Assembly (NCBI RefSeq): GCF_900996225.1
Contig: NZ_CAAJGL010000123.1
Location: 62,001 to 126,000 of the forward strand
Reading direction: 5' to 3'
Origin: Paraburkholderia sp. BCC1884
GTDB taxonomy: Bacteria > Pseudomonadota > Gammaproteobacteria > Burkholderiales > Burkholderiaceae
DNA: 64,000 nt
A program made the position numbers and the translations under genes. The notes below the pieces were generated by a model. It was not told the origin of the DNA and did no database searches. It saw nothing but the letters and a program-made list of their open reading frames with translations. Shown here in pieces: positions 27,020-35,629 of this stretch (positions are counted from its first letter, which is position 1; each line of letters opens with the position of its first letter).

Positions 27020-27568
27020 ATGACATGGCAGCACTTTCTGACGGTAGGGGCGGAGGATAGTACGACCGACGCGCAGTGTTTGCTAGGGGAAACCGGGTGG
27101 ACACTGCATCGATCAAATCGGCTTCCATCTCGACTGTTCAATTGGCTCAATGGTGAGGATATTCCTGACAGGGCGAGAGAAATCCTTGCCATGCAACCGC
27201 GTTTCGCTGAGGCGTCCGGTTTGATCCGCGTGCCCTCAGAGCGCGAGAATCTTTGTGGCATACGGGAAGTCTGGGTTCTGGCGCGGACAACCTCAGGCCT
27301 GGCGTCGATTGTGGTGTGCGACGCCGAAGACTCACTTGAAGCCCAATTTCATCGTCGTATTGCTTTGGCGAAAGAACAGGCATTGCGCTATTTCGCTCGA
27401 CAGGCGTTGTTGCTCGTCCAGTCTCAAGCCCCGACGGATAACATGACTGAGTTTGCCAAATTCTCCGCGATACAGGGTCATCCAGATCCGGTGGGTGATC
27501 GGATTTATAGTATGCCGAGCGAGAACTCCATTGCCCTAAGTTATGTATGGCTTGGACCACTAACCTGA
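27020..27568 (+). CDS. Unrecognised protein, about 180 aa
   Basis: A soluble protein I do not recognise. The ATG at 27020 (MTWQHFLTVGAED) has GGAG seven bases upstream. In-frame ATGs at 26948 and 26993 would extend it by 24 or 9 residues but lack a ribosome site. The pattern of a hydrophobic GIREVWVLARTTSGLASIVVC strand pair after a Leu-rich LPSRLFNWL segment faintly recalls the chorismate-lyase (UbiC) fold, but the expected residues do not line up well enough to claim it. It follows the MFS gene on the same strand. No signal peptide or membrane segment. Confidence 0.6.
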   Translation: MTWQHFLTVGAEDSTTDAQCLLGETGWTLHRSNRLPSRLFNWLNGEDIPDRAREILAMQPRFAEASGLIRVPSERENLCGIREVWVLARTTSGLASIVVCDAEDSLEAQFHRRIALAKEQALRYFARQALLLVQSQAPTDNMTEFAKFSAIQGHPDPVGDRIYSMPSENSIALSYVWLGPLT

Positions 27569-27689
27569 CGGAGTGGAAAGCGACACACATTGCGGTGTAA
27601 CTCAGTCAGGCTCGTGGCCTGCCGCCGCAATTTCCTTCGTACCTGGCAACTCCGCGCCTCGCGCCTGAATCGGTCGATCATCCGGTGTC

Positions 27690-27938
27690 TCAAAGGAAAG
27701 GCAAAAGCGGTGGATGGAATTCCATCTCTTGTTGCCAGCTACCAGCCGGCTCGCAGATCAATTGCACCGGTGTGCCGATGCGATCGCCTTCGCCATACGG
27801 TCTGCCTCTGCAGCCTGACAGGCGGCAATCTCCTTCCGCAAGAACCAGTTTGCCATCGGCCGCCTGCGCATCAAAGACCCAACCCGGTTTGCAATCTGGA
27901 GTGCGGTGCTCGCGGCACGAAGCGTGTGGGTTGAACAC
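27690..27938 (-). CDS. Possible small Cys-containing protein (82 aa)
   Basis: GTG 27938 is preceded by a near-perfect Shine-Dalgarno GGAGGTGA with seven bases of spacing, and codon use inside looks natural for this genome (GGC, CTG, GAT, GCG). The product has five Cys, including GDCRLSGCRGRPYGEGD, and no recognisable family. It follows the MHS transporter stop (27989) on the same strand. Against it: the start region overlaps a 10-bp stem-loop that may be a terminator. It could also be a gene remnant. Confidence 0.33.
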   Translation of the reverse strand: MFNPHASCREHRTPDCKPGWVFDAQAADGKLVLAEGDCRLSGCRGRPYGEGDRIGTPVQLICEPAGSWQQEMEFHPPLLPFL

Positions 27939-27944
27939 GCTTCG
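27918..27944. terminator. 10-bp stem-loop between convergent genes
   Basis: CGAAGCGTGT-N7-ACACGCTTCG, a perfect dyad in the 420-base gap between the unrecognised plus-strand gene (stop 27568) and the minus-strand MHS gene (stop 27989). A seven-T run occurs on the plus strand at 27960-27966, 15 bases past the stem, so the fit to an intrinsic terminator is imperfect. Confidence 0.4.
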
Positions 27945-27988
27945 CTCACCTCCGATCCATTTTTTTCACCGCGACCATCGATTTGCGC

Positions 27989-29374
27989 TCAGCGCGGCAG
28001 AGGATGTGGCGAATGTGCAGACGCGCGTGCGCTCAGCGCCGCGGCCGCCTCATCTTCCGGGTCTGCGGACAGATCCCGCCTGAAAGTCTCCGCGAGGAAA
28101 AACGCGCACACGAGGCTCAGCAATGCAGTCGCGCCGATATAGATCGAGATGGGCAGCGTCTGGCCATAGGTGGCGAACAGATAGGTGGCGATCAACGGCG
28201 TCGGTCCTGACGTAATGATGCCGGCGATCTGATACGGCAGCGAAGCACCCGTATAGCGCACCCGCGTACCGAACAGTTCCGCAAACCACGTTGATTGCAC
28301 GCCGTACACAGACGCCTGACTCAACGCGATACCGCAGACGTACGCCACGAAAATCAAGGTCGGATTGCGTGTCTCGAGCAACGGAAAGAACCCAAAGCCA
28401 TAGATCCCCACGAACACCGCGCCGAGCATGAAGACGGTCCGGCGTCCGATCACGTCCGACAGTTTGCCGAACAGCGGCAGGGTGATGAGCGCAAACGCAC
28501 AACCCACAATGATGGCGTTCAGCAACAGTCCACGCGACAAGCCGAGCCGCGTCGTTCCGTATACCAGCACGAACACGTTGATCACGTTGAAGGTGATGTC
28601 GACCGCGAAGCGCGTGCCGATCGTCAGCACGAGGTCTTTCGGATGCCGGCGCAGTAACTCGATCAACGGCGCCTTCACGACCTGCTTGCTCGCCTTGATC
28701 TGTTCGAAGACCGGCGACTCCATGACGCGCAGGCGGATGAACAGACCGATCGCAATCAGCGCGACGCTCAGCAGGAACGGCAGGCGCCATCCCCATGAAT
28801 AGAACGCGTCCGACGGCATACTCGAGACGGCTTTGAAGACCGCGGTCGAGAGCATCAGCCCCAGCGGCACGCCCAATTGCGGGAATGCGCCGAAGAAGCC
28901 ACGCTTGCTGGCTGGCGCCGTTTCGACCACCATCAACACCGCGCCGCCCCATTCCCCGCCGACGCCGAGCCCTTGCAAGAAGCGCATCGCAACCAGCAGG
29001 ATCGGCGCCCAGACGCCGATCGAGGCGTACGTCGGCAGCAGGCCGATCACGAAGGTGCCGACACCCATGATCGTCAGCGTCGCGACGAGCGTCGCCTTAC
29101 GTCCGATCCGATCGCCAAAGTGCCCGAAAAACACCGCGCCGAAGGGCCGTGCGAGATAGCCGACCGCAAAACTCCCGAACGCTGCGATGGTGCCGACCAT
29201 CGGATCGAACGAGGGAAAGAACAGTTTGGCGAAGACCAGCGCCGAAGCAGTGGCATAGAGAAAAAAGTCGTACCACTCAATGGCGGTCCCGACCACCGAA
29301 GCGACCAGCACACGGTTGACGGCCGACCGGCTGATAACCGGCGCATTGCCGGATGAAACGGACGATGTATTCAT
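27989..29374 (-). CDS. MFS transporter, metabolite:H+ symporter type (461 aa)
   Basis: MHS-branch carrier (shikimate/alpha-ketoglutarate/ProP-like). VVGTAIEWYDFFLYATASALVF, GHFGDRIGRKATL and RFLQGLGVGGEWGGAVLM are diagnostic, with twelve helices. It lies 89 bases after the M24-fold gene on the same strand and is presumably co-transcribed; the pair is divergent from a LysR gene. The transported compound is probably the substrate of the M24-fold enzyme, likely a zwitterionic or amide compound (inference). Confidence 0.92.
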   Translation of the reverse strand: MNTSSVSSGNAPVISRSAVNRVLVASVVGTAIEWYDFFLYATASALVFAKLFFPSFDPMVGTIAAFGSFAVGYLARPFGAVFFGHFGDRIGRKATLVATLTIMGVGTFVIGLLPTYASIGVWAPILLVAMRFLQGLGVGGEWGGAVLMVVETAPASKRGFFGAFPQLGVPLGLMLSTAVFKAVSSMPSDAFYSWGWRLPFLLSVALIAIGLFIRLRVMESPVFEQIKASKQVVKAPLIELLRRHPKDLVLTIGTRFAVDITFNVINVFVLVYGTTRLGLSRGLLLNAIIVGCAFALITLPLFGKLSDVIGRRTVFMLGAVFVGIYGFGFFPLLETRNPTLIFVAYVCGIALSQASVYGVQSTWFAELFGTRVRYTGASLPYQIAGIITSGPTPLIATYLFATYGQTLPISIYIGATALLSLVCAFFLAETFRRDLSADPEDEAAAALSARASAHSPHPLPR

Positions 29375-29463
29375 GTCTCCTCCCTCTCTGGGAATCTATG
29401 TTTTTGAACTGCTGCGTGTCGGCGGCGCGGGTCCGCCGGCCCGTTGCGATAAATTCGCTGCAC

Positions 29464-30630
29464 TCACCAGTGCAGTTCCATCGGGAACTGGTCAAGCGTT
29501 TCGACGCCGCCCGCGGTCAACCGCACGATACGTTCTGTGCGCAAACCGCCGACGTTCGGCACCGTGATCGTCGCCTTCAGGGTAAAGACCATGTTTTCCT
29601 GCAGCACGGTCTTATTGCCCGGCCCGATCCACGGCGCTTCTTCCTCCGGGTCCATGCCGGTGCCGTGCCCGGTGCCATGGCCGCGCGCTTCGCTCGAGTA
29701 TTGCTCATAGTTCGATTTCACCAGCGCCTGCTGGATCACCGCATTCAGTTCCGTGGCCGCCATGCCGGGACGCGCGGCCGCAAGCCCCGCTTCGACCGCG
29801 CGCGCCGCTGCCGCAACGATCGCCATCTTCTCGGGACTCGCCGGACCGTACGTGAACCCGCGTCCGCCATCGGCTACGTACCCACGATAACGCGCACCGA
29901 TGTCGGTCATGATGAGGTCGCCTGGTTGCAGGATGCGATCGGTGGGACGCGCCAGGTTATACGCCGAGCGCGGCCCGGATTGCACCATCGAATCGAACGC
30001 GGTCCGGTCCGCTCCTCCCGCGAGCATCGCGCGGTCAGCGATCAAAGCGAGCTCGCGCTCGGTATAGGGACGACCGTCGGCGAGCGCGTCGCGGATCGCG
30101 GCCATCGCCGAATCGGTCAGCGCGGCGGCTTTGCGCATCAGCGCCACTTCGGCATCGCTCTTGATCGCCTTGATCTCGGCCAGCACCATCGTCGGTTCGA
30201 GCCTCAGTTCGCCCAGACCGGCGTACAGGCGTTTCAGCAGGTCCGCGGGGATATAGGCGGCGCCGGCAAGACCGACCGCGCCGCTGCGATGCCGTGACGA
30301 AAATGCCTGCACCTGCTGCGTGACTTCGCGCAGGCTGCGCACCTCGAACCCGGTCACGCTGGTCGCGTAGTCGAAGCATTGATCCGACACGAACAGCGTC
30401 GGGTCGCCATCGACGGGCAGCAGCAGGATCGCGTTGGCGATGTCGGATACGCCGTCGAGCGGACGGAATTCGGTGAAATAGCCGATGTTCGCGCCACGCC
30501 AGCAGTCACCGAATGCGAGCAGACCGACCAGGCCCGCCTTGTCGAGTGCACCACGGACCTTGGCCACGCGACCGAGGAATTCGTCAGTGCTGATGCCTTC
30601 CGGCGGAATGTCTTTGGTGCGAGTGTTCAT
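29464..30630 (-). CDS. M24-fold (creatinase/Xaa-Pro peptidase-like) protein (388 aa)
   Basis: Pita-bread-fold hydrolase with an N-terminal creatinase_N domain and a C-terminal M24 domain. Metal-site elements seen are TDIGARYRGYVADGGR (two Asp), RGHGTGHGTG (His) and GGLRTERIV (Glu). The usual Glu in the 'FTxEPG' strand is replaced (VFTLKATITVP), and the common HExP becomes EEEAP, so the dinuclear metal site looks incomplete. A non-peptidase role, such as creatinase-like C-N hydrolysis or a lyase, is therefore plausible. ATG 30630 follows AGGAGACAAAG; the longer frame to 30693 is unsupported. Confidence 0.85.
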   Translation of the reverse strand: MNTRTKDIPPEGISTDEFLGRVAKVRGALDKAGLVGLLAFGDCWRGANIGYFTEFRPLDGVSDIANAILLLPVDGDPTLFVSDQCFDYATSVTGFEVRSLREVTQQVQAFSSRHRSGAVGLAGAAYIPADLLKRLYAGLGELRLEPTMVLAEIKAIKSDAEVALMRKAAALTDSAMAAIRDALADGRPYTERELALIADRAMLAGGADRTAFDSMVQSGPRSAYNLARPTDRILQPGDLIMTDIGARYRGYVADGGRGFTYGPASPEKMAIVAAAARAVEAGLAAARPGMAATELNAVIQQALVKSNYEQYSSEARGHGTGHGTGMDPEEEAPWIGPGNKTVLQENMVFTLKATITVPNVGGLRTERIVRLTAGGVETLDQFPMELHW

Positions 30631-30746
30631 TGCTTCTTTGTCTCCTGTACGACTGCATATGCAGGTGCCGGATGCACCCGGTCTCGATGCCAATCAAGCG
30701 AATCCGCCCGAGTTGGAACGCTGGACGTCTTCTGCATAGTAGAATC

Positions 30747-30803
30747 TATCGATATGCTTTTATAATGAAAAATAACTCAATAACTATATCGATATGGAAT
30801 ACC
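30747..30803. promoter_or_regulatory. AT-rich divergent promoter/operator with TATCGATATG repeat
   Basis: Between the M24 gene (30630) and the LysR gene (30817). The 10-mer TATCGATATG occurs at 30747-30756 and again at 30787-30796, exactly 40 bases apart, with an AT-rich TATAATG segment between. This is the layout of paired LysR recognition and activation sites. The part 30761-30803 closely resembles 35407-35449 upstream of uxuA. Confidence 0.5.
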
Positions 30804-30816
30804 TTGAGCAGACATC

Positions 30817-31806
30817 ATGACCGCAGCTTTCCAGCCTGATTCCGGTGCCGGCGTCGCCAGCCACTTCGATCCCACGCGCCTGAAGACGCGCCAATTGGCG
30901 CTGATCGTTCAGCTCGACATCCATCGCTCGGTACTGCACGCGGCGAATGCCGCGCACATGACCCAGCCGGGGGCGACCAAGTTGCTGCGCGAACTCGAAG
31001 AAACCATGGGTGTGGACCTGTTCGAACGCCATCCGCGCGGCGTCGAGCCCACCTGGTACGGCGAGGTGCTGATCCGCCACGCACGCAGCGTGCTGGCGGA
31101 GTTGCAGCACGCGTACGACGAAGTGTCGGCGCTCAAGGCCGGCCTGACCGGCCAGGCGATGATTGGCACGGAGGTCACCGCGGCCACCAGCCTCGTGCCC
31201 CAGGCGGTGGCGCTCCTCAAGAAGCGCTTTCCACGGATTCGCGTCAACATCGAAATGGAGTTCAGCGAGGTGCTGGTGCAGCGCCTGCTGGAAGGGCGGC
31301 TGGATATGATCGTCGCGCGAATCCGCAATCCGGACGATCTCGCGGAACTGCACTACGTTCCGCTTGCCGAAGCACAGCACGCGCTGTTCGCGCGCGTTGG
31401 CCATCCGCTCGCCAGGCGCAAGGCGCTTGGCTGGGACGAACTCGCGCCGCAAACCTGGATCTTGCCGCCGAAAGGCAACGTGATGCGCAATCAGTTCACC
31501 CAGCTGTTTCTCGAACGGAAGCTCGCGTTGCCGACGGACGTGGTCGAGAGTTCATCGTTGCCCGTCATCACCAGTCTGCTGCAAATGAGCGATATGATCG
31601 CGCCGCTTGCGCGCGAGCCGGTGCGGCCTTACTGCATTGCCGGCGCGCTTGAACCGCTGCCGTTCGAGTTCGATCTGAAGCTCGGGCCGGCGGGTATCAT
31701 CACGCGGCGCGGCGAACGGCTCTCGCCGGGCGCCCGGGCGATGTTGCAGGCGCTGCGCGAGTCCGCCGGGTTCGATGCCAAAGGCCCCGACACGGACCCC
31801 GACTGA
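30817..31806 (+). CDS. LysR-family regulator (329 aa)
   Basis: LysR-type regulator: HTH VLHAANAAHMTQPGATKLLREL, then FERHPRGVEPT and an effector domain (ALFARVGHPLARRKALG...WILPPKGNVMR). It resembles the GbpR/CbbR-like sugar-acid-responsive branch by eye. It is divergent from the M24-MHS operon and convergent with the iolB-uxuB-uxuA operon. The shared upstream element suggests it governs both. Confidence 0.9.
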   Translation: MTAAFQPDSGAGVASHFDPTRLKTRQLALIVQLDIHRSVLHAANAAHMTQPGATKLLRELEETMGVDLFERHPRGVEPTWYGEVLIRHARSVLAELQHAYDEVSALKAGLTGQAMIGTEVTAATSLVPQAVALLKKRFPRIRVNIEMEFSEVLVQRLLEGRLDMIVARIRNPDDLAELHYVPLAEAQHALFARVGHPLARRKALGWDELAPQTWILPPKGNVMRNQFTQLFLERKLALPTDVVESSSLPVITSLLQMSDMIAPLAREPVRPYCIAGALEPLPFEFDLKLGPAGIITRRGERLSPGARAMLQALRESAGFDAKGPDTDPD

Positions 31807-31821
31807 GCCGCAACAACTGGA

Positions 31822-32652
31822 TCAGCGTGCGCCGTTCGCCGGGACGCTCGCGTCGGCTTCCAGCAGCCATTCATGAGCCGGCTCGTTATGCACGTGCCAG
31901 GTACGACGCGGACCGGCCATCACGTTCAGGTAGTAGAGGTCGTAGCCATGCGCGGCGGCCACCGGATGATAGCCGCGCGGCACCAGCACGACATGCTTGT
32001 CGTAAGGCACGAACGTCTCGTCAAGGCTGCGGTCGTCGGTATAGACCCGCTGAATCGCAAAGCCCTGCGGAGGCGAAACGCGGTGGTAATAGGTTTCCTC
32101 CAGATAGGTCTGCTGCTCGCCGTCGTCCGTATCGTGCCGATGCGGCGGATAGCTGGACCAGTTGCCTGCTGGCGTCACCGATTCCACCACCAGCAAGCTC
32201 TCGGCCGGTTCCGTTTCCGGCAGGATATGGCGCACATGACGCAGATTGGCACCGCGGCCGCGGGTTTCCTGCCTGACCTCGCCGGGTGCGATAAAGCGCG
32301 GCGCGAGGCCACCCTTCGCGGGCGCGGAGCAGATCCCCAGTTCGAGCTCATCCTCGGCCACGATCGTGTAGCGCGTATGCGGCGGCACGTACATGGACCA
32401 CGGCGCGCCTTCGAACGGCGACATCCGCGCACCGATCACGCGGCTCGCGAGCCCCTCACAGCCGGCCGTTGCGTGCCCCTTGACGAGCACGACCACGACC
32501 TCACGATCGCCCGTCTCGCGCGTAAGCGTGGCGCCAGCCTTCAGGTCGAAGACATCGAAACCGACGTATCGCCAGCCGGCGCTTGCCGGCGTGATGTGGA
32601 TAATCTGGCCGTCTTCGGCATGCTTCGACGGTTTGACGAGCAGGTCGCTCAT
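31822..32652 (-). CDS. iolB: 5-deoxy-glucuronate isomerase (IolB) family protein (276 aa)
   Basis: Bicupin metal isomerase of the IolB/KduI group. Family features: ASAGWRYVGFDVF, TGDREVVVVLVKG, the metal-binding SSYPPHRHDTDD with a following Glu and His in EETYYHRVSPPQGF, and GYHPVAAAHGYDLYYLN. Classical IolB converts 5-deoxy-D-glucuronate to 2-deoxy-5-keto-D-gluconate in inositol catabolism. Here no iol gene is present; it is the third gene after uxuA and uxuB, so it may instead isomerise a hexuronate (glucuronate to fructuronate), replacing the absent UxaC. Family is confident, the substrate switch is inference. Confidence 0.85.
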   Translation of the reverse strand: MSDLLVKPSKHAEDGQIIHITPASAGWRYVGFDVFDLKAGATLTRETGDREVVVVLVKGHATAGCEGLASRVIGARMSPFEGAPWSMYVPPHTRYTIVAEDELELGICSAPAKGGLAPRFIAPGEVRQETRGRGANLRHVRHILPETEPAESLLVVESVTPAGNWSSYPPHRHDTDDGEQQTYLEETYYHRVSPPQGFAIQRVYTDDRSLDETFVPYDKHVVLVPRGYHPVAAAHGYDLYYLNVMAGPRRTWHVHNEPAHEWLLEADASVPANGAR

Positions 32653-32722
32653 GTGATGCTCCGGTTATTTATCGTGACGACTGTGCGCAACCCCGCCTCG
32701 CCGCGCCTGGCGAGCACGGTCG

Positions 32723-34204
32723 TCAATCGGTACAAGCGTCCATGGCCTTGACGACGCCCTGCGCGCGGATCGCGTCCAGGTGGCGCACGACTTGTGCGGT
32801 GAAGGGCGGCTGCGCCCGTAGATCCTGTCCAAAGATCGATTCGATCGCGAATACCGCTTGCACCGCAGCGCTGGCATCCGCATGTGAAGTCGCGCACGCC
32901 GCCTCGTGCAACGTATCGGCGAGCGGATCGGCGATCTTATAGGCGCGTCCTGTCTCGTCCCGACCGCCGAGGTAGACGATCCAGCCCGCCAGCGCAAACG
33001 CAAGACGTTCGGTCGGCGCGCCACTTTTCAGATTCGCGCGCACGCTTTCCAGCCAGCGCTGCGGCAGTTTCTGCGAGCCGTCGGTCGCAATCTGATGCAG
33101 GCGGTGATCGAGCGCGGCGTTACGAAACCGCGTGAACAGTTCAGCGCGATAGCTAGCCAGGGCGGGGCGCGACAAGCTCGGCTCGACCTCGTCCCGCAAC
33201 ATGCTTTCGACAAAGTTCAACATGGCCGGCGCCGCGATCGCCTGATCGACGGTGTCGTAGCCGATCAGCGAGCCGAGATACGCAAGCGCCGAATGGGCGC
33301 CGTTCAGCATCCGCAATTTCGCCTGCTCATAGGGACGCGCGTCGTCGACAAGCGTCGCGCCTGCCCGCTCCCACGCCGGACGCGGCCCCGCGAATCGATC
33401 CTCGATCACCCATTGCGAAAACGGTTCGGTCATCACCGGCCACGCGTCGTCGGCGCCGAGCTGAGCCGCTACGCGCAGGCGATCGGCGTCGGTGGTAAAC
33501 GGCACGATCCGATCCACCATCGTGTTGGGAAACGCGCCCTCCCGCTCGATCCAGCCGGCCAGCGCAACATCCACCTCACGCGCGAACGCCAGCGTCAGCG
33601 AGCGCATCGTGTCGCCATTGGACGGCAGGTTGTCGCACGAGAGCACGGTAAACGGTCGAAGACCGCCCGCACGGCGTTGCGCCAACGCTCGCACGACAAA
33701 ACCGATCGCGCTTCGCGGCGCGGCTGCATCGACCAGATCATGAGCAATGTCGGGATGATCGAACTGCAGCGTGCCGCTCGCCGGATTGCGGCAATAGCCT
33801 TTCTCGGTGATTGTCAGGCTGACGATATGGCAATGCGGATCGGTCATCGCCTCGAGCACGGCAGCGGGCGACTGCGGCGCGACCAGCGACGTGATCAGTG
33901 CACCGATCACCTGGAACGAGTCGGTAGCGCCGTCACGCACATCGACGGTGTACAGATTGTCCTGCGGCGCGAGCGCCTGCGACGTGTCCGCGCGCCGGAG
34001 CGAAACGCCGACGATGCCCCAGCGGTGATCGCCGGCGCGCAACACATGCTCGGTGTACACCGCCTGGTGTGCGCGATGGAATGCGCCGAGACCCAGATGC
34101 ACGATGCCCGCCTCAAGGCTCGCGCGACGGTAAGCGGGAACGGAGATTTCGCCAGCGGCGCGCGCCGCGAGCGAAGCCATGCTGTCGTTATTCAGCCGCA
34201 TCAT
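32723..34204 (-). CDS. uxuB: Fructuronate reductase / mannitol dehydrogenase family (493 aa)
   Basis: Long-chain polyol dehydrogenase, NAD-dependent. The signature K-x4-N-x2-H is seen in AKLRMLNGAHSALAYLG, and the N-terminal Rossmann part reads IVHLGLGAFHRAHQAVYTE. In this context it should interconvert D-fructuronate and D-mannonate. The start at 34204 (or ATG 34201) overlaps the end of uxuA (stop 34188), supporting co-translation with mannonate dehydratase. A mannitol- or altronate-type specificity cannot be excluded. Confidence 0.88.
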   Translation of the reverse strand: MMRLNNDSMASLAARAAGEISVPAYRRASLEAGIVHLGLGAFHRAHQAVYTEHVLRAGDHRWGIVGVSLRRADTSQALAPQDNLYTVDVRDGATDSFQVIGALITSLVAPQSPAAVLEAMTDPHCHIVSLTITEKGYCRNPASGTLQFDHPDIAHDLVDAAAPRSAIGFVVRALAQRRAGGLRPFTVLSCDNLPSNGDTMRSLTLAFAREVDVALAGWIEREGAFPNTMVDRIVPFTTDADRLRVAAQLGADDAWPVMTEPFSQWVIEDRFAGPRPAWERAGATLVDDARPYEQAKLRMLNGAHSALAYLGSLIGYDTVDQAIAAPAMLNFVESMLRDEVEPSLSRPALASYRAELFTRFRNAALDHRLHQIATDGSQKLPQRWLESVRANLKSGAPTERLAFALAGWIVYLGGRDETGRAYKIADPLADTLHEAACATSHADASAAVQAVFAIESIFGQDLRAQPPFTAQVVRHLDAIRAQGVVKAMDACTD

Positions 34205-35246
34205 GCGCCGGGTGTTTGGCGAGGCCTTCCCAGATGCCGTTCAGATAAACCGCGCCCAGCGCGCGGTCGAACAGTCCGTAGCCTGCGCGGCCAGTTTCAC
34301 CCCAGATCATTCGCCCGTGGTCCGGCCTTGCATAGCCTTCAAAGCCGGTTTCGAAATAGGCTTTGACGATTTCCGCCATGTCGAGCGAGCCGTCCGCCGA
34401 GCGATGCGAGGTCTCGTGAAAGTCGCCGGCGGCGTTGGTCTGCACATTACGCAGGTGCGCGAAATGAATCCGGCCACGCGCGCCGAACTCACGCACCAGA
34501 GCCGGAATATCGTTCTGCTGATCGGCGCCCAGCGAACCGGAACAAAGCGTCAAGCCGTTAGCGGGATCGTCGACGATCGACAGCACACGCTGCAGATCGT
34601 CGCGATTCTTCACGATGCGCGGCAACCCGAAAATCGGCCGCGGCGGATCGTCTGGGTGGATCGCCATCCTGATGCCGGCCTCTTTGGCCACCGGAATGAT
34701 CGCCCGCAGAAAGTAGGCGAGATTTGCCCAGAGACCGGACTCGTCGAGCGCCTCGTAATCGCGCAGCAGCGCCTTCAACTGCTCGGGCCGATAGCTCGCG
34801 TCCCAGCCGGGCAACTGGATGCCCTCGCTGACATCGAGTTCGCGGATCGCCTGCGTGTCAAACGCCAACGTGGTTGAACCATCGGGCAACCGCATTTCCA
34901 GCGACGTGCGGGTCCAGTCGAACACCGGCATGAAGTTGTAGCACACCACCTTCACGCCGCAGGCACCGAGGTTGCGGAGCGTTTCGCCATAGTTGGCGAT
35001 CAGCCTGTCGCGCGTCGGTTTGCCTAGCTTGATGTCCTCGTGCACCGGCACACTTTCGATCACGTCCAGCGTCAGGCCGTGAGCCTCGATCTTCTCTTTC
35101 AGCGATCTGATTGTGTCGATCGGCCAGATCTCGCCTACCGGCACGTCATAGATCGCCGAGACGACACCCACCATGCCGGGAATCTGGCGGATATAGGCAA
35201 GCGGCACGGGGTCTGCATCGCCATACCAGCGAAAGGTCATTTTCAT
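34188..35246 (-). CDS. uxuA: Mannonate dehydratase (352 aa)
   Basis: Dehydrates D-mannonate to 2-keto-3-deoxy-D-gluconate in hexuronate catabolism. Begins MKMTFRWYG; characteristic blocks are IHPDDPPRPIFGLPRIV, LTLCSGSLGAD and the C-terminal RPDHGRMIWGE. It is the short form typical of non-enteric bacteria. ATG 35246 is preceded by AGGAGACCG; the open frame to 35357 is unsupported. First gene of uxuA-uxuB-iolB. Confidence 0.93.
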   Translation of the reverse strand: MKMTFRWYGDADPVPLAYIRQIPGMVGVVSAIYDVPVGEIWPIDTIRSLKEKIEAHGLTLDVIESVPVHEDIKLGKPTRDRLIANYGETLRNLGACGVKVVCYNFMPVFDWTRTSLEMRLPDGSTTLAFDTQAIRELDVSEGIQLPGWDASYRPEQLKALLRDYEALDESGLWANLAYFLRAIIPVAKEAGIRMAIHPDDPPRPIFGLPRIVKNRDDLQRVLSIVDDPANGLTLCSGSLGADQQNDIPALVREFGARGRIHFAHLRNVQTNAAGDFHETSHRSADGSLDMAEIVKAYFETGFEGYARPDHGRMIWGETGRAGYGLFDRALGAVYLNGIWEGLAKHPAHDAAE

Positions 35247-35629
35247 GTTCGGTCTCCTGCTATCACGGTCGCCCCGTCGTCGACGACGCAGGCAGAGCAT
35301 CGATGAATGGGCGATGCGGCAATCCGGTGTCAGGCACGCTGCGCCGGTCGGATGCATGCGTTCGCGACGCCGGGAGTCAGCATCCTAGCGCCGACTGTGA
35401 TGCGTTAATAATGAAGAATTACGCTGTATCTATACGATTGCGGAATACGAAGCGCAACGCCCATTAATGGAGGCATGCTGAAGAATGAGGAGCCAACCGC
35501 CGAGCCAGTATCGAGCCCTATGTCTTGTTTCTGCCGGATCAAAACCGGCGAAATGCAGACCAGGATGCTGCAAGAGATAAATTCCGGAAGCCGGATCAAC
35601 GCGTCGGCGAAATTTGCGAACACCAGCAG
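35247..35629. promoter_or_regulatory. uxuA upstream region with an element shared with 30761-30803
   Basis: 383 non-coding bases between uxuA and the chemoreceptor stop. At 35407-35449 a 43-base segment matches 30761-30803 in 32 of 44 alignment columns by my count, sharing ATAATGAA, CTATA, CGAT and GGAATAC in order. Probably a binding site of the LysR protein encoded at 30817. Confidence 0.45.

Noticed and set aside
32906..34366. 486-codon plus-strand frame opposite uxuB
   Set aside because: Arg-rich shadow of a gene with an intact catalytic signature on the other strand.
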